A stretch of DNA of 64,000 bases from Paenibacillus sp. GP183 (GTDB taxonomy: Bacteria; Bacillota; Bacilli; Paenibacillales; NBRC-103111): positions 2,108,001-2,172,000 of the forward strand of contig NZ_FNSW01000001.1 in assembly GCF_900104695.1 (NCBI RefSeq), given 5' to 3'. A program made the position numbers and the translations under genes. Shown here one piece after another: positions 16,901-27,203 of this stretch. The number at the start of each line of letters is the position of its first letter. Position 1 is the first letter of the stretch. The notes below the pieces were generated by a model that saw nothing but the letters and a program-made list of their open reading frames with translations, had not been told where the DNA came from and searched no databases.

Positions 16901-18079
16901 TCATTTGGTATTTGTTACAGGGAGCTTCACATCGAGCTTCATCTTGGGAGGCACGCCTGAATCCAAGTCACTATCAAATTCTGCGATCACCGATGGAGCG
17001 AATTCATTCACCTTTTCATATTTCCAATTCCGAATCAGCATCGTTTGAGCTGTCTCACCCGGAGGCAAATATCTTGCCGTTGCTTTATACCTGCCGAGAG
17101 GAATATCTTTTATACCAAAACCAGTCGCTGTGTAAGCAGCACGAGCTGTAATTGATGCCCCCCCGATACTCCCGTCAAATTGCAGACCATCCGGAGTAAG
17201 TGTCAGTTCGACATTCTCCTTTTGATCAGCTGGCGGTAGTTCGTAGCGATTTTCCGGAACAACATTAAAAAAAACAAAACCACACGCGACACATCCTTCA
17301 CCGGAAGAAGTCATGGTTAAATCTCGAATTGCTCCATCTTCGCTTGCAAATGGACTATCGTCGTTGGACAGCCACAATTTATACGTCTTTCCGTTATAAT
17401 CGTGTATGTACTGTGCGCTAACTGTCCAGGTAGCCTTGGGAATACCTAACGGGATCTGATATCGGCCATCAACATCTGTCACTGCCTGCGCGATGCTATC
17501 GTAGAGTTTCAACTGGTTGCGAACGGTAACTTTTACCCCTTTAAGTGGGTTGCCCTTGGCGTCTACTGCGCGGCCTTTTACCAAATAGGGCTCACTTTCC
17601 TCACTTGCGCTATTTGTCCGACCGATATTACCATCGCTTGAGATCTCAATCTTAAATACGTCCCCTTTGTTCGAATACGAAACCTTAAAACCGCTGTTTT
17701 CCGATATGAATCGCAGCGGGACCATTGTTTTCTCGTTGATGATTTGTGCGTACGCTGTCAGATTGACATCATTGCCATTTACTTGGGCATATGCTCCGTC
17801 AATCGTAAGTTCAATCCTCAGACCGTCCTTCTCCCCAATTGCTTTACGCTCAGAATTGTTCCATTTGACCTCAAATCCAAGCGTTTCAAATAAAGTACGG
17901 AACGGTACAAGGGTAGATCCGTCTATGATGACGGGCTGGGTCTCGTTAAACTGAATCTTTTTGCCGTTAAAATACACGTTCACGTCTGCTTCCTTTGCAA
18001 ATATGGATTGCTTTGCAAAAGCAAGGATAAGCAGCATACATATGAGTACCTTTAATGACTTTAACCATTTGTTAGACAC
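16901..18079 (-). CDS. secreted protein: CuAO-N stalk plus carboxypeptidase-regulatory-like domain
   Basis: A 392-residue exported protein with a signal peptide (about residues 1-28). Residues about 30-150 carry two copper-amine-oxidase-N repeats (STLVPFRTLFETLGFEV, TMVPLRFISENSGFKV). Residues about 165-260 form a carboxypeptidase-regulatory-like beta-sandwich (VKGRAVDAKGNPLKGVKVTV). The C-terminal beta-rich part (GFGIKDIPLGRYKATARYLP) is also sandwich-like. No catalytic residues are apparent; a structural or binding role at the cell surface is inferred. It shares the stalk with the alginate-lyase protein 3 kb away. Confidence 0.82.
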   Translation of the reverse strand: MSNKWLKSLKVLICMLLILAFAKQSIFAKEADVNVYFNGKKIQFNETQPVIIDGSTLVPFRTLFETLGFEVKWNNSERKAIGEKDGLRIELTIDGAYAQVNGNDVNLTAYAQIINEKTMVPLRFISENSGFKVSYSNKGDVFKIEISSDGNIGRTNSASEESEPYLVKGRAVDAKGNPLKGVKVTVRNQLKLYDSIAQAVTDVDGRYQIPLGIPKATWTVSAQYIHDYNGKTYKLWLSNDDSPFASEDGAIRDLTMTSSGEGCVACGFVFFNVVPENRYELPPADQKENVELTLTPDGLQFDGSIGGASITARAAYTATGFGIKDIPLGRYKATARYLPPGETAQTMLIRNWKYEKVNEFAPSVIAEFDSDLDSGVPPKMKLDVKLPVTNTK

Positions 18080-18389
18080 TTGTTTTCCCTCCTTATCTGA
18101 ATCAACTTAAATTCTCATACTTCCATTTGCAAATTAGATTTTTGAGCGTATTCTCTACCAAGGAACGAATCATCTGCCTCGCTAAGTCAAAATCTATAGT
18201 AACCCAATACTGCTCCTTTGCGACAGTTACTCAACACCCAAGTTCAATCTTCCTTTCTAATGACCCGGTAATTAAATAAGGATGACTTGTAATGCGGGTC
18301 TAGTTGATCGCCGTGTTTAGGAGGGACGAAAAGGAACGGTTCCGAGACTGCATTGAATTGGGTTTCAACCGGTCTGGACAAGTAAAAAT

Positions 18390-18427
18390 AAAATATGCAT
18401 TCACCCAATGGAGTGAACGCATATTCT
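18390..18427 (-). terminator. terminator of the phospholipase-D-like gene
   Basis: An imperfect stem AATATGCATTCAC / GTGAACGCATATT around CCAATGGA. On the minus strand it is followed by a T-rich stretch (TTTTATTTTTAC). Confidence 0.8.
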
Positions 18428-18467
18428 TACTAGGGACATGTGTCCTAAATATCTATTTATTTGAAAT

Positions 18468-19851
18468 TCAAGAAAAATATTTAGTTGCTGCATTAAAATA
18501 ATAGTCTGGATGAAACATCGGATATTTATAAAATTCTTTTGGATTCTCAATCTTTTCAGAATGATTCAGGTCATATTCAATCATCGTTTTAATTTTATTG
18601 GCAAAGGTTTTACTTTTAACCAAGACCCCCGCCTCAAAATCATGAATCGCACTTCTAGTATTCAGATTATAGGATCCATGAAACACACAATCCGATCGTT
18701 GATCATAGGCTATTTTCCAATGGGAGAAACGGCCGGTTTTACTATAATCAAAGAAAGAAATGCCATTTAGAAATGGCTTGAACATATTGCAGCGTACAGC
18801 AGGCTCGTTCATAGGAATGTCATTCACTTTAAGCGGATTGCAGATAGAAACATGGTTGGCCGGCTCTTCTTCCAGACCTTTTAGCCGATCCCAAAATACT
18901 TGATCAACCAAATATGGATTGATGATTACGGTTTCTGCCGTCGCATAGGATACAAGCGCCAGAAAGTACTGTTGGATCAGATTAATCGGATTTCCGGGAA
19001 AACAAGTAAAAAGCGTACATTCCTCTACCCCGCAGTTTCGGTCCATTTCGGGAAAATAAGATGAATCGTTTGCATCGAAGATATCCCCGCCCATCACTAT
19101 CCATTGCGAAGCAAACAACTGATTCAGGTGCTGGGCTGCTGCGCCGAGGATGCGAAAGCAACCGTCATGCCACTCCTCTTTATTGCGAGGGATTCCCAAA
19201 CACTTTTACCAATTCGGATGGTACTGGAGGTGTTTGGTACAAATGCATATCCCCGATATTCAAGCTTCCCAAAATCGAGGTGTTACCGTCAATGACTATA
19301 AATTTTCTACCTGTTCCTGTTTTTAATCCGTATAGATGGGTATTCTCGTAATTGACCATTATTCGCACCCTGACTCCTCTGTTAATAGCGTCTAAAAGCG
19401 CTTCGGCGATTAAATTGCCCGATTGATCGTTGAAGAATTGCATCACGGATAAATGAATATAGCTTTGTGCCCCTTTAATCTCCGACAAGATCATGGCCAG
19501 ACTTTCGGGACCGTTCACATAGGCTTCGACCTGATTGTTCCAACTCGTTTTTGGTGCCAGCTCCTCTAATTTAACCAAATCCAGCCGGCTGACAAAGCAG
19601 TCCAGTGCATTCAGCCGATCCTGATTCATTCCTGGAATCCCAGCAAGCTGTTCATTTGAGGTGAACACACCACCCAGCTCTTGATGATACCGATACACCT
19701 CCTCATCAGGATTAAACGTTTCCCTTATATACTCGGCCGTTTTCTTGTTATTGCCGGTTAAAAGGTTAAGTGGCCCGTTTGCCAAATAATAGTTAAGAAA
19801 ATTTATTAATTTTTGGTCATGATAACTGTGATCGATGCTTTTTGTTTGCAT
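18468..19851 (-). pseudogene. phospholipase D-like protein, frameshifted
   Basis: Two overlapping minus-strand frames together make one PLD-like protein. The N-terminal part (from 19851) has YIHLSVMQFFNDQSG and RKFIVIDGNTSILGSLNIGD, but the His of the first HxK motif is Gly (GRKFIVIDG). The C-terminal part begins near 19200 with IPRNKEEWHDGCFRI and contains the second motif HWKIAYD. The switch of frame near 19190-19205 breaks the gene; no ribosome site supports an independent second start. Loss of the first His suggests earlier loss of phosphodiesterase function. A sequencing error at the shift is possible. Confidence 0.78.
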
Positions 19852-20036
19852 GAGTGGAAACTCCTCTACGAAAACTGAAATGTTAAAGATTTATAAAGTT
19901 TTACCCTTTTACTAGAATGGCAAATCAAATTAGATCACTAAACAATCCTGTAAATCTTTAGAAGATTAGAGAACGGATAATTTGGGGTATATATTGTGAA
20001 GCAAATATAAAGATGAGCACTGGAGGGGATGTTACT

Positions 20037-20720
20037 ATGGCATTTAGTGCGAATCCTGGAAATAAAATCAAAGAAACCGGCAAAAAAGTGACTCGGAATG
20101 CTTCATCTAACCCCCTTGTCGAACTTATTGCTCGCGTGGGTTACGGAGTAAGGGGTTTACTTTACTTTACGATCGGATTGCTGGCCGTTCAATTAGCGCT
20201 TGGACATGGCGGAAAAGCCGCGGATCAACAAGGTGCCATTGCCGTCATCGGAAAACAGCCCGCAGGTCAAGTATTATTATGGGTGGTTTTGATAGGGCTT
20301 GTCTCCTATGCGTTATGGGGTCTTGTTCGGGCACTGCTCGATCCGCTCCATAAAGGTAAAGATTTGAAGGGAATCGCAGAGCGTGTTGGATTTCTATTCA
20401 GCGCGGCAGCCTATGCATTGCTGGTTTTCCCCACCTATGCTGCAATTGCCGGAGGAAGAAAACAAGCGCATAATGGCGCCCAAACCGAGCAAACGCAGGA
20501 ATATGTCACTAAGCTTCTTTCGATGAATTTGGGACGCTTGATGGTAGGCTTTATCGGAGTTTTGGTTATTGCAGTGGGTTTATACCAGATATATGAGGGG
20601 TTTCGACTTCATTTCGACGGGCACATCCAACCCCGTTCCATGGCGCCGAAGAAAGCGAGATGGATTATGCGGGCAGGTCAATTCGGCACCGTGGCACGCG
20701 GAGTCGTCCAGACGAGATGA
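20037..20720 (+). CDS. DUF1206 membrane protein, C-terminus shortened
   Basis: The start at 20037 follows GGAGGGGATGTTACT; product 227 residues. Hydrophobic segments and the repeated family pattern are clear: LIARVGYGVRGLLYFTIGLLAV, then AERVGFLFSAAAYALLVF, then RAGQFGTVARGVV. DUF1206 proteins usually carry three paired-helix repeats; here the third repeat is cut after its first helix start (GVVQTR), so the last two helices are missing. A deletion near the 3' end is inferred. It is followed after 57 bases by the PAP2 gene. Confidence 0.82.
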   Translation: MAFSANPGNKIKETGKKVTRNASSNPLVELIARVGYGVRGLLYFTIGLLAVQLALGHGGKAADQQGAIAVIGKQPAGQVLLWVVLIGLVSYALWGLVRALLDPLHKGKDLKGIAERVGFLFSAAAYALLVFPTYAAIAGGRKQAHNGAQTEQTQEYVTKLLSMNLGRLMVGFIGVLVIAVGLYQIYEGFRLHFDGHIQPRSMAPKKARWIMRAGQFGTVARGVVQTR

Positions 20721-20777
20721 CGAGAGAATTGCCGGCACCGCTTTCGCCAATTGTAGATGAAAGGAGAGCAGCACAAG

Positions 20778-21587
20778 ATGAACAAATCCTTGAAGATGAT
20801 AAGAAAAGCGAGTGAACCAGCGAATCAACAAGAAAGGGAACAACCTCTCAAAAAAATTCAAGACAACGTTCAAGAAGCTGCTCATGCGGAGACTTCCCCA
20901 AAGCCTGTAAGGCGCCGCCGAGCTATTGCCTTCCAATTTGGATTATTCTTATTAATTATAGCTATTTCTATATTGATTTTTCTCGCCAAAAGAATTGCAT
21001 TTTTCCCATTAGATCTAGAGATTACCCGGACATTTCAAAATATAACCAACCCCTTTGTTTCCGGCTTGATGAGCATTGTGAGCTGGGCAGGTAATTCTCC
21101 CCAGGCTTTTATTATTCCGGTAGTTATCATTGGATTTCTGTATGGCTTTGGATTAAGGTGGGAAGCCATAGCATCGCTGTCAAATGTAGTTATAGGAGAG
21201 GTGACCAACTTATTATTAAAGATCGCTATACATCGTCCGCGGCCTGCGTCTGGATTAATACATGTCAATTCTAACTTTGGAAGCTACAGCTTTACCAGCG
21301 GACATGTTATGTTCTACGTCGGCTTCTTCGGATTTATGTGCTTTCTAGCATTCACATTGTTTAAACCCTCTTGGAAACGCAATTTATTGCTTATAATTTT
21401 CGGAGCTCATATTCTATTAGTCGGTGCGTCGCGCATTTATTTAGGGGCACACTGGGCCAGCGATGTGCTAGGGGCCTATTTGCTGGGCGGATTGGTATTA
21501 ATTGGATTTATCCTGTTTTATCGTTGGGGCAAGAAACGCTATTTCATCCATCAACCCGTGGCGGAAGGTGGCAATCAGGCTTCATAA
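20778..21587 (+). CDS. PAP2-family membrane phosphatase
   Basis: A 269-residue multi-pass phosphatidic-acid-phosphatase-type protein; start at 20778 behind AAAGGAGAG. The three PAP2 signature regions are present: KIAIHRPRP, SFTSGHVM (Thr replaces the usual Pro of PSGH) and SRIYLGAHWASDVLGAYLLGG. It probably dephosphorylates a lipid phosphate such as phosphatidate or undecaprenyl pyrophosphate at the outer membrane face. An extra N-terminal soluble stretch of about 50 charged residues precedes the first helix. Confidence 0.9.
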   Translation: MNKSLKMIRKASEPANQQEREQPLKKIQDNVQEAAHAETSPKPVRRRRAIAFQFGLFLLIIAISILIFLAKRIAFFPLDLEITRTFQNITNPFVSGLMSIVSWAGNSPQAFIIPVVIIGFLYGFGLRWEAIASLSNVVIGEVTNLLLKIAIHRPRPASGLIHVNSNFGSYSFTSGHVMFYVGFFGFMCFLAFTLFKPSWKRNLLLIIFGAHILLVGASRIYLGAHWASDVLGAYLLGGLVLIGFILFYRWGKKRYFIHQPVAEGGNQAS

Positions 21588-21684
21588 TCATTCACAATCA
21601 AAAGCCCGTTTTTTATGGACTAGTGCCGTTCTTTCTGAACTTGAATAGTATGAAATCAGTACTTAAAGGAAGGAGATAAAACGT

Positions 21685-21861
21685 ATGAGTCTGGTACCTG
21701 AACATCTTCTAAATCAACCACACTACGGACCTGGTTATTATCATCCGTACGCTCAACACTATTATCATCAACCCCTTCATGCCTACCACCCTTATTACCA
21801 TCACTATCCTCACTACTATCACCACTACCATTATCAGCCGGTGCATCACATCAGATATTAA
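21685..21861 (+). CDS. His/Tyr-rich 58-residue micro-protein
   Basis: ATG at 21685 follows a strong AAGGAAGGAG site. After MSLVPEHLLNQ the protein consists almost wholly of His, Tyr and Pro (for example YYHPYAQHYYHQPLH and YYHHYPHYYHHYHYQ). Such composition is known from spore-coat or metal-binding surface proteins of Bacillales. It has its own terminator directly downstream. Function is inferred from composition only. Confidence 0.75.
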   Translation: MSLVPEHLLNQPHYGPGYYHPYAQHYYHQPLHAYHPYYHHYPHYYHHYHYQPVHHIRY

Positions 21862-21865
21862 TGGA

Positions 21866-21908
21866 TAAATACAGTTCATCATTTTTTGATGAGCTGTATT
21901 TATTTTTC
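21866..21908 (+). terminator. rho-independent terminator
   Basis: AAATACAGTTCATC and GATGAGCTGTATTT pair around a T-rich loop, followed by TATTTTTC, directly after the His/Tyr-rich gene. Confidence 0.88.
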
Positions 21909-22009
21909 TTTGTAAAAATTAAATTGTAACCCGACGCTTGCTCGCACTGTCGGAAATGCGCTCTCCGCACCAGTTGACGTGTTGGATCAGGAAAAATCCG
22001 CCCTTTGGG

Positions 22010-24352
22010 CTATTCCTCCATCAAGCTTGCCTCTTTTATCTTTTTAGCTGCAACATCCAATCTCAACGTCTTGATCTCAAATTTGCCAAGCTTGATTTCT
22101 TGTTTAATACCGAGGGCCGGGATCGTTAATGTTGTTTCTCTTGCTGTCCCGGTTGGCTCAAATAAACGAATGATGTAATCATTCGATAATTCTGCTCTTT
22201 TGAATGCAGTTAAAAGCACGGTTGAATCACTTAAGGTTAGCGCATTTTCTGGCAATGCCCCTGAACCTGACGGAAAGAAGGAAAGCACAAACGGCTTCTC
22301 ATTCAATGAGAGTGCTTCACGGTCTATGAATTCCATCCGTTCGGAGGTCTTACCCGCGTTAAACCAAAAGCGGTATAATCTTTCGCCTTGATCAATCCGG
22401 CTGGAATAACGGTCCTGTGCCATAATGGGACGATCCCCAATTGGATGTCCTGAGTAACCGGCAGAACGCAGTAATGAAATGCGCACCTCTCCGTCATTAT
22501 AATCGGATCCATAGACACCGTCATTGATGCAGGTTAACGCCAAATCCTGTTTTTCATCTATTACAGCTAACCATTTTTGCGAGACAGCTTCATTTCCGTT
22601 ACCAGGCAGCTCATTTCGACCATAAGCAACCTGCCCCCAATACCTGCCTTCCACAAGTAAGGTTGGGATAGAGAGCTTGAGCATCTTGCTTTTTTCATTC
22701 CAATGCGCACGAATTTGCACTTCAATTTCAGTGCCTTTTTTGGGCAGCTTATAGGTTTGGATAATAAAGGAGTCCCCATACTCAAACAAAGCCTCCACTA
22801 CGGTACGAACGGCTCCATCCTCAATCATACGTACAGATTCCAAGCGACTTCCTCGAATACCTGAGAAACGAGTCCCCTCTTCCGCAGACATCAGCTTAAA
22901 TGCGCCTTCTACATTCCGAAAGCTTAACCCTTCCATTCCCCAAGGATCATCATTATCATCAATGACAATTGGAACAAAAGCATTGGACTGCAAATAATCC
23001 ACTCCATTTGCTCTGTAGCGATCAATCAATCCAGTTTTACAGTTGATGATAACTTCCAGCTCCTCTGTCAGAAAGCTGATTTTCCCGTCTTGCGGCTGCA
23101 ATGCTGGAGCTGGCTTATTCGGCAGCATTTCTAAACGAACATCAAAGCGATTCATCTGACCGGGTTCTAATTCAGCTTGGAAAACTACACGCTTACGCCA
23201 ATCCAAGTTCAAATTACTGAGCTCTTTTTCAGCTTGTGAAGCAATTCGCACGCCATCTTTATAGACCACAGGCATTGAGAATTCATCCTTCCAATTCTGA
23301 TCCGCCAGTTGAAATTCACATTCAAATGCCCCCCTCACTTTATATGGATGGGGATTATAAATCAGAATCGGGATTTCTCCTTCCTCTGCCTTCTTCTGTC
23401 CACTCGCCAAGGCAAAAAATGCACGCGCCTTCAACCTAGATATAATTTCAAGTCCATGATCCACTAAACGTAAGGATGCTTCCTCCACTGGCTGAATGGA
23501 CGATCCTGGCAATACATCATGAAATTCAGTCACCATAAGGTCGCATATAGCTTCATGAATCAACTCGTATGGATAAACCGTTAAGCCTTGCAGCGAGGAA
23601 TGCGACATCATTTTTTCCAGCATATATATTTCATTCTCGAGAAGGCGATGCTTTTGTTTAATCCGAATTTGCGAGGTGTAGCAGCCAGGCGCCCATGCAT
23701 TGACATCCTTCTCATGCCTTGGCAAGCTGCTTCTCACAATGCGTAATTCTTTGAAAAAAGCCTCCGGGGTCGAGTGGATGATTTGTACATCCTTCGTTTC
23801 CGCCATAAGCAGCTTAAGCTTCTCTAAATCCTCTCTCGAAGGACCTCCACCATGATTGCCTACTCCCCAAAGCACAGAGCCGATTGGTTGATCCACAGTT
23901 TTATCTATCCATTCACGAACCTTCTCATCAGCCTTTCCACGGGGAGAGTTATAGAATTCATCTGCACGATGTCCAATAATCTCTGAGCCATCATATCCCA
24001 CCCAAACAAAGTCATTCGCTGGGAGCTCACAATCCTTCTGAGTAGGACGACAAAAAATATAAGAATCAAAACCCGCCTTACTCATAATTTGCACTAATCC
24101 GCGTGTGTGGCCAAACGGATCAAAATTAATAGCTGTCGTGGACTTCACTCCAAATTTCTCCTGAAAATAATTCCGCCCCAGCAGCATCTGCCGAACAAAT
24201 GACTCCCCGCTAGGCATATTGCAATCTGGCTGAAGATACCAACCCCCCATAATATGCCATTTCCCTTGTTTGACCAGCTTTTGAATGCGCGCAAATAAAA
24301 CGGGCTCATACTCTTCTACCCATTTATAAAGTGTAACCTCATTGTGATTAAA
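22010..24352 (-). pseudogene. alpha-mannosidase (GH38), C-terminal part cut off by IS
   Basis: This is the larger part of a GH38 alpha-mannosidase whose first ~47 codons lie at 26194-26334, beyond an inserted IS. The frame stays open to the IS boundary, where LFNHNEVTLYKWVEEYEP resumes. The catalytic nucleophile region is INFDPFGHTRGL, the central domain includes TEFHDVLPGSSIQPVEE, and the C-terminal half is the usual beta-rich part. The enzyme would release mannose from glycans imported by the adjacent ABC system. With its start separated, production of active enzyme is unlikely. Confidence 0.92.
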
Positions 24353-26193
24353 TAGCTTCTCGGAATAACTAAATCCCTTACTGGTTCTAGCCTCACGGCT
24401 AGGGCTTTTTTCGTTTCACCTCAAAAAATAGGGGCGGACGAAAATTTCCCTTGACATTTCTAAATCACCTTAATAATCGCCAGGAAGGCATCTTTTTTCG
24501 CCTATCTTACTGAGAATTGGGTGTTTTTATTGCTTCCAGTCCCGCGATCCCATTCAGCATTTATTCGTTTTGCCGTCGAGCATTTGAAAAAGGAGTACAG
24601 TCCCGAATTTATGCAGCAATTCTACTCAGATCTCATCAACTGGGTGTCGGCAATCGATTTGTCCCAAACGACTTCTCTCTTGAAACACAGATACTCAGCA
24701 AGTCCCAAAGGCCGTAAACCTCGCGACCCCGCGGATCTTCTTCGCAGCTTGCTTCTCATGCACAAGCTTCAGGTGGTAAGCATCGACGATTGGGTCTACA
24801 AGCTGCGAACTCTTCCTGTCTACGCCATCCTTAGCGGCTTTATCAAAGATGACACGCCTGGCGTGGGAACCTTCTATGATTTCTTCCGTCGTCTTTGGCT
24901 CTCGGAGGGCGCTCACAAAACCGGCCGAAACAAAAGGCCGCTTCGCAAGCCGCGCGAGAAAGGCAAGAAGAACGAAAAACTCGACCCTAGAAATCCGAAG
25001 ATTACCGACAAGCTTGTCGCTCGTGTGCTGCGTTCTGCAGGTTCCATTCATTACGCTTCAAAAGAGCATGATCTTCTTCAGCGATTGTTTCAATCCCAAT
25101 TCGTCCTACCCTCTGCCACCATAGGATTGCTTGGTGATACGAACGCGCTTAGTGTCATTGGTGATGGTTCTGCGGTTGAAACAGGCGCCCGTTCCTTCGG
25201 CAAATTCCTTTGTGACTGCCGCAAAGGCGGAAACTGGAAGTGCGGCTGTAAGCGGCAGTTCTCAGATCCCGACGCCAATTGGGGCTGGGACAGCTACCGT
25301 GAAAAGTACTACTTCGGCCGAACGCTTTACGTGTTTTGCGCCGCGGACAGCCCTCATGATTTACCCATCTATTTGCGCTATTTCCGCGCAAGTCAGCACG
25401 ACTCGGTGTCTTGGATATGCGGGTACCAAGAGCTACGCCACTGGTACCCACATTGGAAGTTCGGAGAGGCAATTCTGGATTCCGCCCACGACTCGCTCCC
25501 CATATATACCATGCTCGAACACGACGATGTTTGCACCATCATCGACCTGAATCTCAGGCGTTGGAGCAAGCTGGTACAAGATGATTTTACCATTGGAAAG
25601 GACGGTGTGCCTATCTGTCCAATCGGTCGAAAGATGGTTCATTGGGGTAAGCTTGCCAAGACCCATCGCCGGAAGTGGCGTTGCCCTGCGAAGTGCGGCA
25701 ACTGGATATGTGAGACCCCGTGCTCACCCTCCAAATACGGAAGAACATTTTATACGTCCACATCCGATAACCCTCGGCTCTTTCCCCGCATTCGCCGAGA
25801 TAGTAAGGAGTGGCGTATCCGGTATGCCAAGCGTACTGCTGTGGAACGATGCAATAAGCGTCAAAAGATTGATTACAAGCTGGAAAATTCTAAGGGCAGA
25901 AGCTCCCGCCACTGGACCATACGCACAACGTTAATCGCCATGTGCCAACATGCGGACGCTTGGCTTGAAGTGACTAAGAAGAACAAACAGATCTTCGCCG
26001 TTAAAGAATGGCTCGAAGCAGCAAGTGCCGCTTAAAGTCTGCCTAACTATACCCTTTTGAAAAACCCGACTTTCTCGGTTTGTTTGCCATGCCGATTTCT
26101 GAAAACCATTTTCATGAACGAGTCTGTCATGCCCTTCTGGCTCACTCACCCCTCATTTAGGCTCAAAATTGTTTGTTAATTCCGAGCTCCTTC
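24353..26193 (+). mobile_element. insertion sequence inside the alpha-mannosidase gene
   Basis: About 1.84 kb bounded by the direct repeat ATTAAA (24347-24352 and 26194-26199). The termini share an imperfect inverted repeat (CTTCTCGGAATAACTAAA at the left; the right end read inward gives GAGCTCGGAATTAACAAA). Removing the element and one ATTAAA restores FIFN-HNE of the mannosidase, which confirms the boundaries. One transposase gene fills it. Confidence 0.88.
24521..26035 (+). CDS. DDE transposase of the IS
   Basis: A 504-residue transposase, intact. The start is GTG with only a weak ribosome site. Candidate catalytic acids lie in VIGDGSAVETG, AILDSAHDSLP and the C-terminal RTAVERCNKRQKIDYKLE. 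A Cys-rich segment (CDCRKGGNWKCGCKRQF) and another (CPAKCGNWICETPC) suggest zinc binding. The layout is like IS4/IS5/IS1182-type transposases, but I cannot assign the family with certainty. Confidence 0.85.
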   Translation: MFLLLPVPRSHSAFIRFAVEHLKKEYSPEFMQQFYSDLINWVSAIDLSQTTSLLKHRYSASPKGRKPRDPADLLRSLLLMHKLQVVSIDDWVYKLRTLPVYAILSGFIKDDTPGVGTFYDFFRRLWLSEGAHKTGRNKRPLRKPREKGKKNEKLDPRNPKITDKLVARVLRSAGSIHYASKEHDLLQRLFQSQFVLPSATIGLLGDTNALSVIGDGSAVETGARSFGKFLCDCRKGGNWKCGCKRQFSDPDANWGWDSYREKYYFGRTLYVFCAADSPHDLPIYLRYFRASQHDSVSWICGYQELRHWYPHWKFGEAILDSAHDSLPIYTMLEHDDVCTIIDLNLRRWSKLVQDDFTIGKDGVPICPIGRKMVHWGKLAKTHRRKWRCPAKCGNWICETPCSPSKYGRTFYTSTSDNPRLFPRIRRDSKEWRIRYAKRTAVERCNKRQKIDYKLENSKGRSSRHWTIRTTLIAMCQHADAWLEVTKKNKQIFAVKEWLEAASAA

Positions 26194-26334
26194 ATTAAAA
26201 ATAAAACCGTCAAACTCCTCACATAAATCGGCTGCAACGCGAAAAGTTGAAATCGCCTCCGCCGCACCTTCCTCCCACTCCCAAAGCCAGACGGGATCTA
26301 AATGTGCATTGCTAAGCAAATGAAAATTTTTCAT
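26194..26334 (-). pseudogene. alpha-mannosidase (GH38), N-terminal fragment
   Basis: ATG at 26334 behind GGGAGGCATTTTA begins MKNFHLLSNAHLDPVWLWEW, the N-terminal GH38 motif with the metal-binding His and Asp. The frame enters the IS after FIFN. It is 29 bases downstream of the permease stop, so it was the last gene of the ABC-mannosidase operon. Confidence 0.9.
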
Positions 26335-26363
26335 TAAAATGCCTCCCGGTATTTCATGCCATG

Positions 26364-27203
26364 TCATCCCTTGACGGACCCTTCGGTTAAGCCTGCAATA
26401 AACTGGCGCTGCATAAACAGATAAAGCAATAAGACAGGGAGCGACGCCAATACAACGAGCGAAAACACATCCTCCCAGTTCGTGCTGTACTGCCCTACGG
26501 CGCGGTATATCCCGGTCGTTACTGTATACCCCTTCGTAGAACCGAGCAAAATGAGGGGATTCAAAAAATCGTTCCAGATCCAAAGAAACAGGAAGATGAT
26601 TACAGACGCCGTCGCCGGTCGCAGCAACGGAAAAATGATCGTCCAGAAAATGACGAACGGTCCAGCGCCGTCCATCCGTGCCGACTCATCGAGCTCCTTC
26701 GACAACGTGCGGATAAAACCGGTATACAAAAACACCGTAAACGGAATGTAAAAACCCATGTAGTAAAGAATCAATCCTTGTGAAGTAAACATCAGTCCCA
26801 GTGAGGTGAGTACCTTTACTAAAGGGATGAGGATCACCTGGGGAGGGATCATAAGCCCTGTTAACAAAAGCAAATAAACATATTTCAAAAAAGGATGATT
26901 GCTTCGTGCGGTCACGTACGACATCATAGAACTGATTACAATAAGCAAACCGACCGATACCACCGTAATCGTCATGGATGTGCCATAAGCCTTAAAAATG
27001 TTGAAAGACGGGCTGACGGCGGAATGAGCAAAATTTTGAAGCGTCAAACGGTGGATCGGAAGTCCGGCAGGATTTTGAACAATGTCCTGCCTAATCTTGA
27101 ATGAATTAACGACGGTGATATAAAACGGGACCAGCAAGAAAAGAGAAAGCACCATCAGGAGCCCATGACGCCATATGTCGATCAGCTTGGCATCCGATTT
27201 CAT
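26364..27203 (-). CDS. carbohydrate ABC transporter permease (MalG-type)
   Basis: A 279-residue CUT1-type permease with six hydrophobic segments. The EAA loop that contacts the ATPase reads ELDESARMDGAGPFVIFWTIIFPL. The C-terminal end (YLFMQRQFIAGLTEGSVKG) is canonical. Its ATG overlaps the TGA of the upstream permease. The frame is intact, but the partner permease is frameshifted, so the transporter is probably dead. No ATPase is encoded here, as is usual when a shared MsmX-type ATPase is used. Confidence 0.92.
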   Translation of the reverse strand: MKSDAKLIDIWRHGLLMVLSLFLLVPFYITVVNSFKIRQDIVQNPAGLPIHRLTLQNFAHSAVSPSFNIFKAYGTSMTITVVSVGLLIVISSMMSYVTARSNHPFLKYVYLLLLTGLMIPPQVILIPLVKVLTSLGLMFTSQGLILYYMGFYIPFTVFLYTGFIRTLSKELDESARMDGAGPFVIFWTIIFPLLRPATASVIIFLFLWIWNDFLNPLILLGSTKGYTVTTGIYRAVGQYSTNWEDVFSLVVLASLPVLLLYLFMQRQFIAGLTEGSVKG

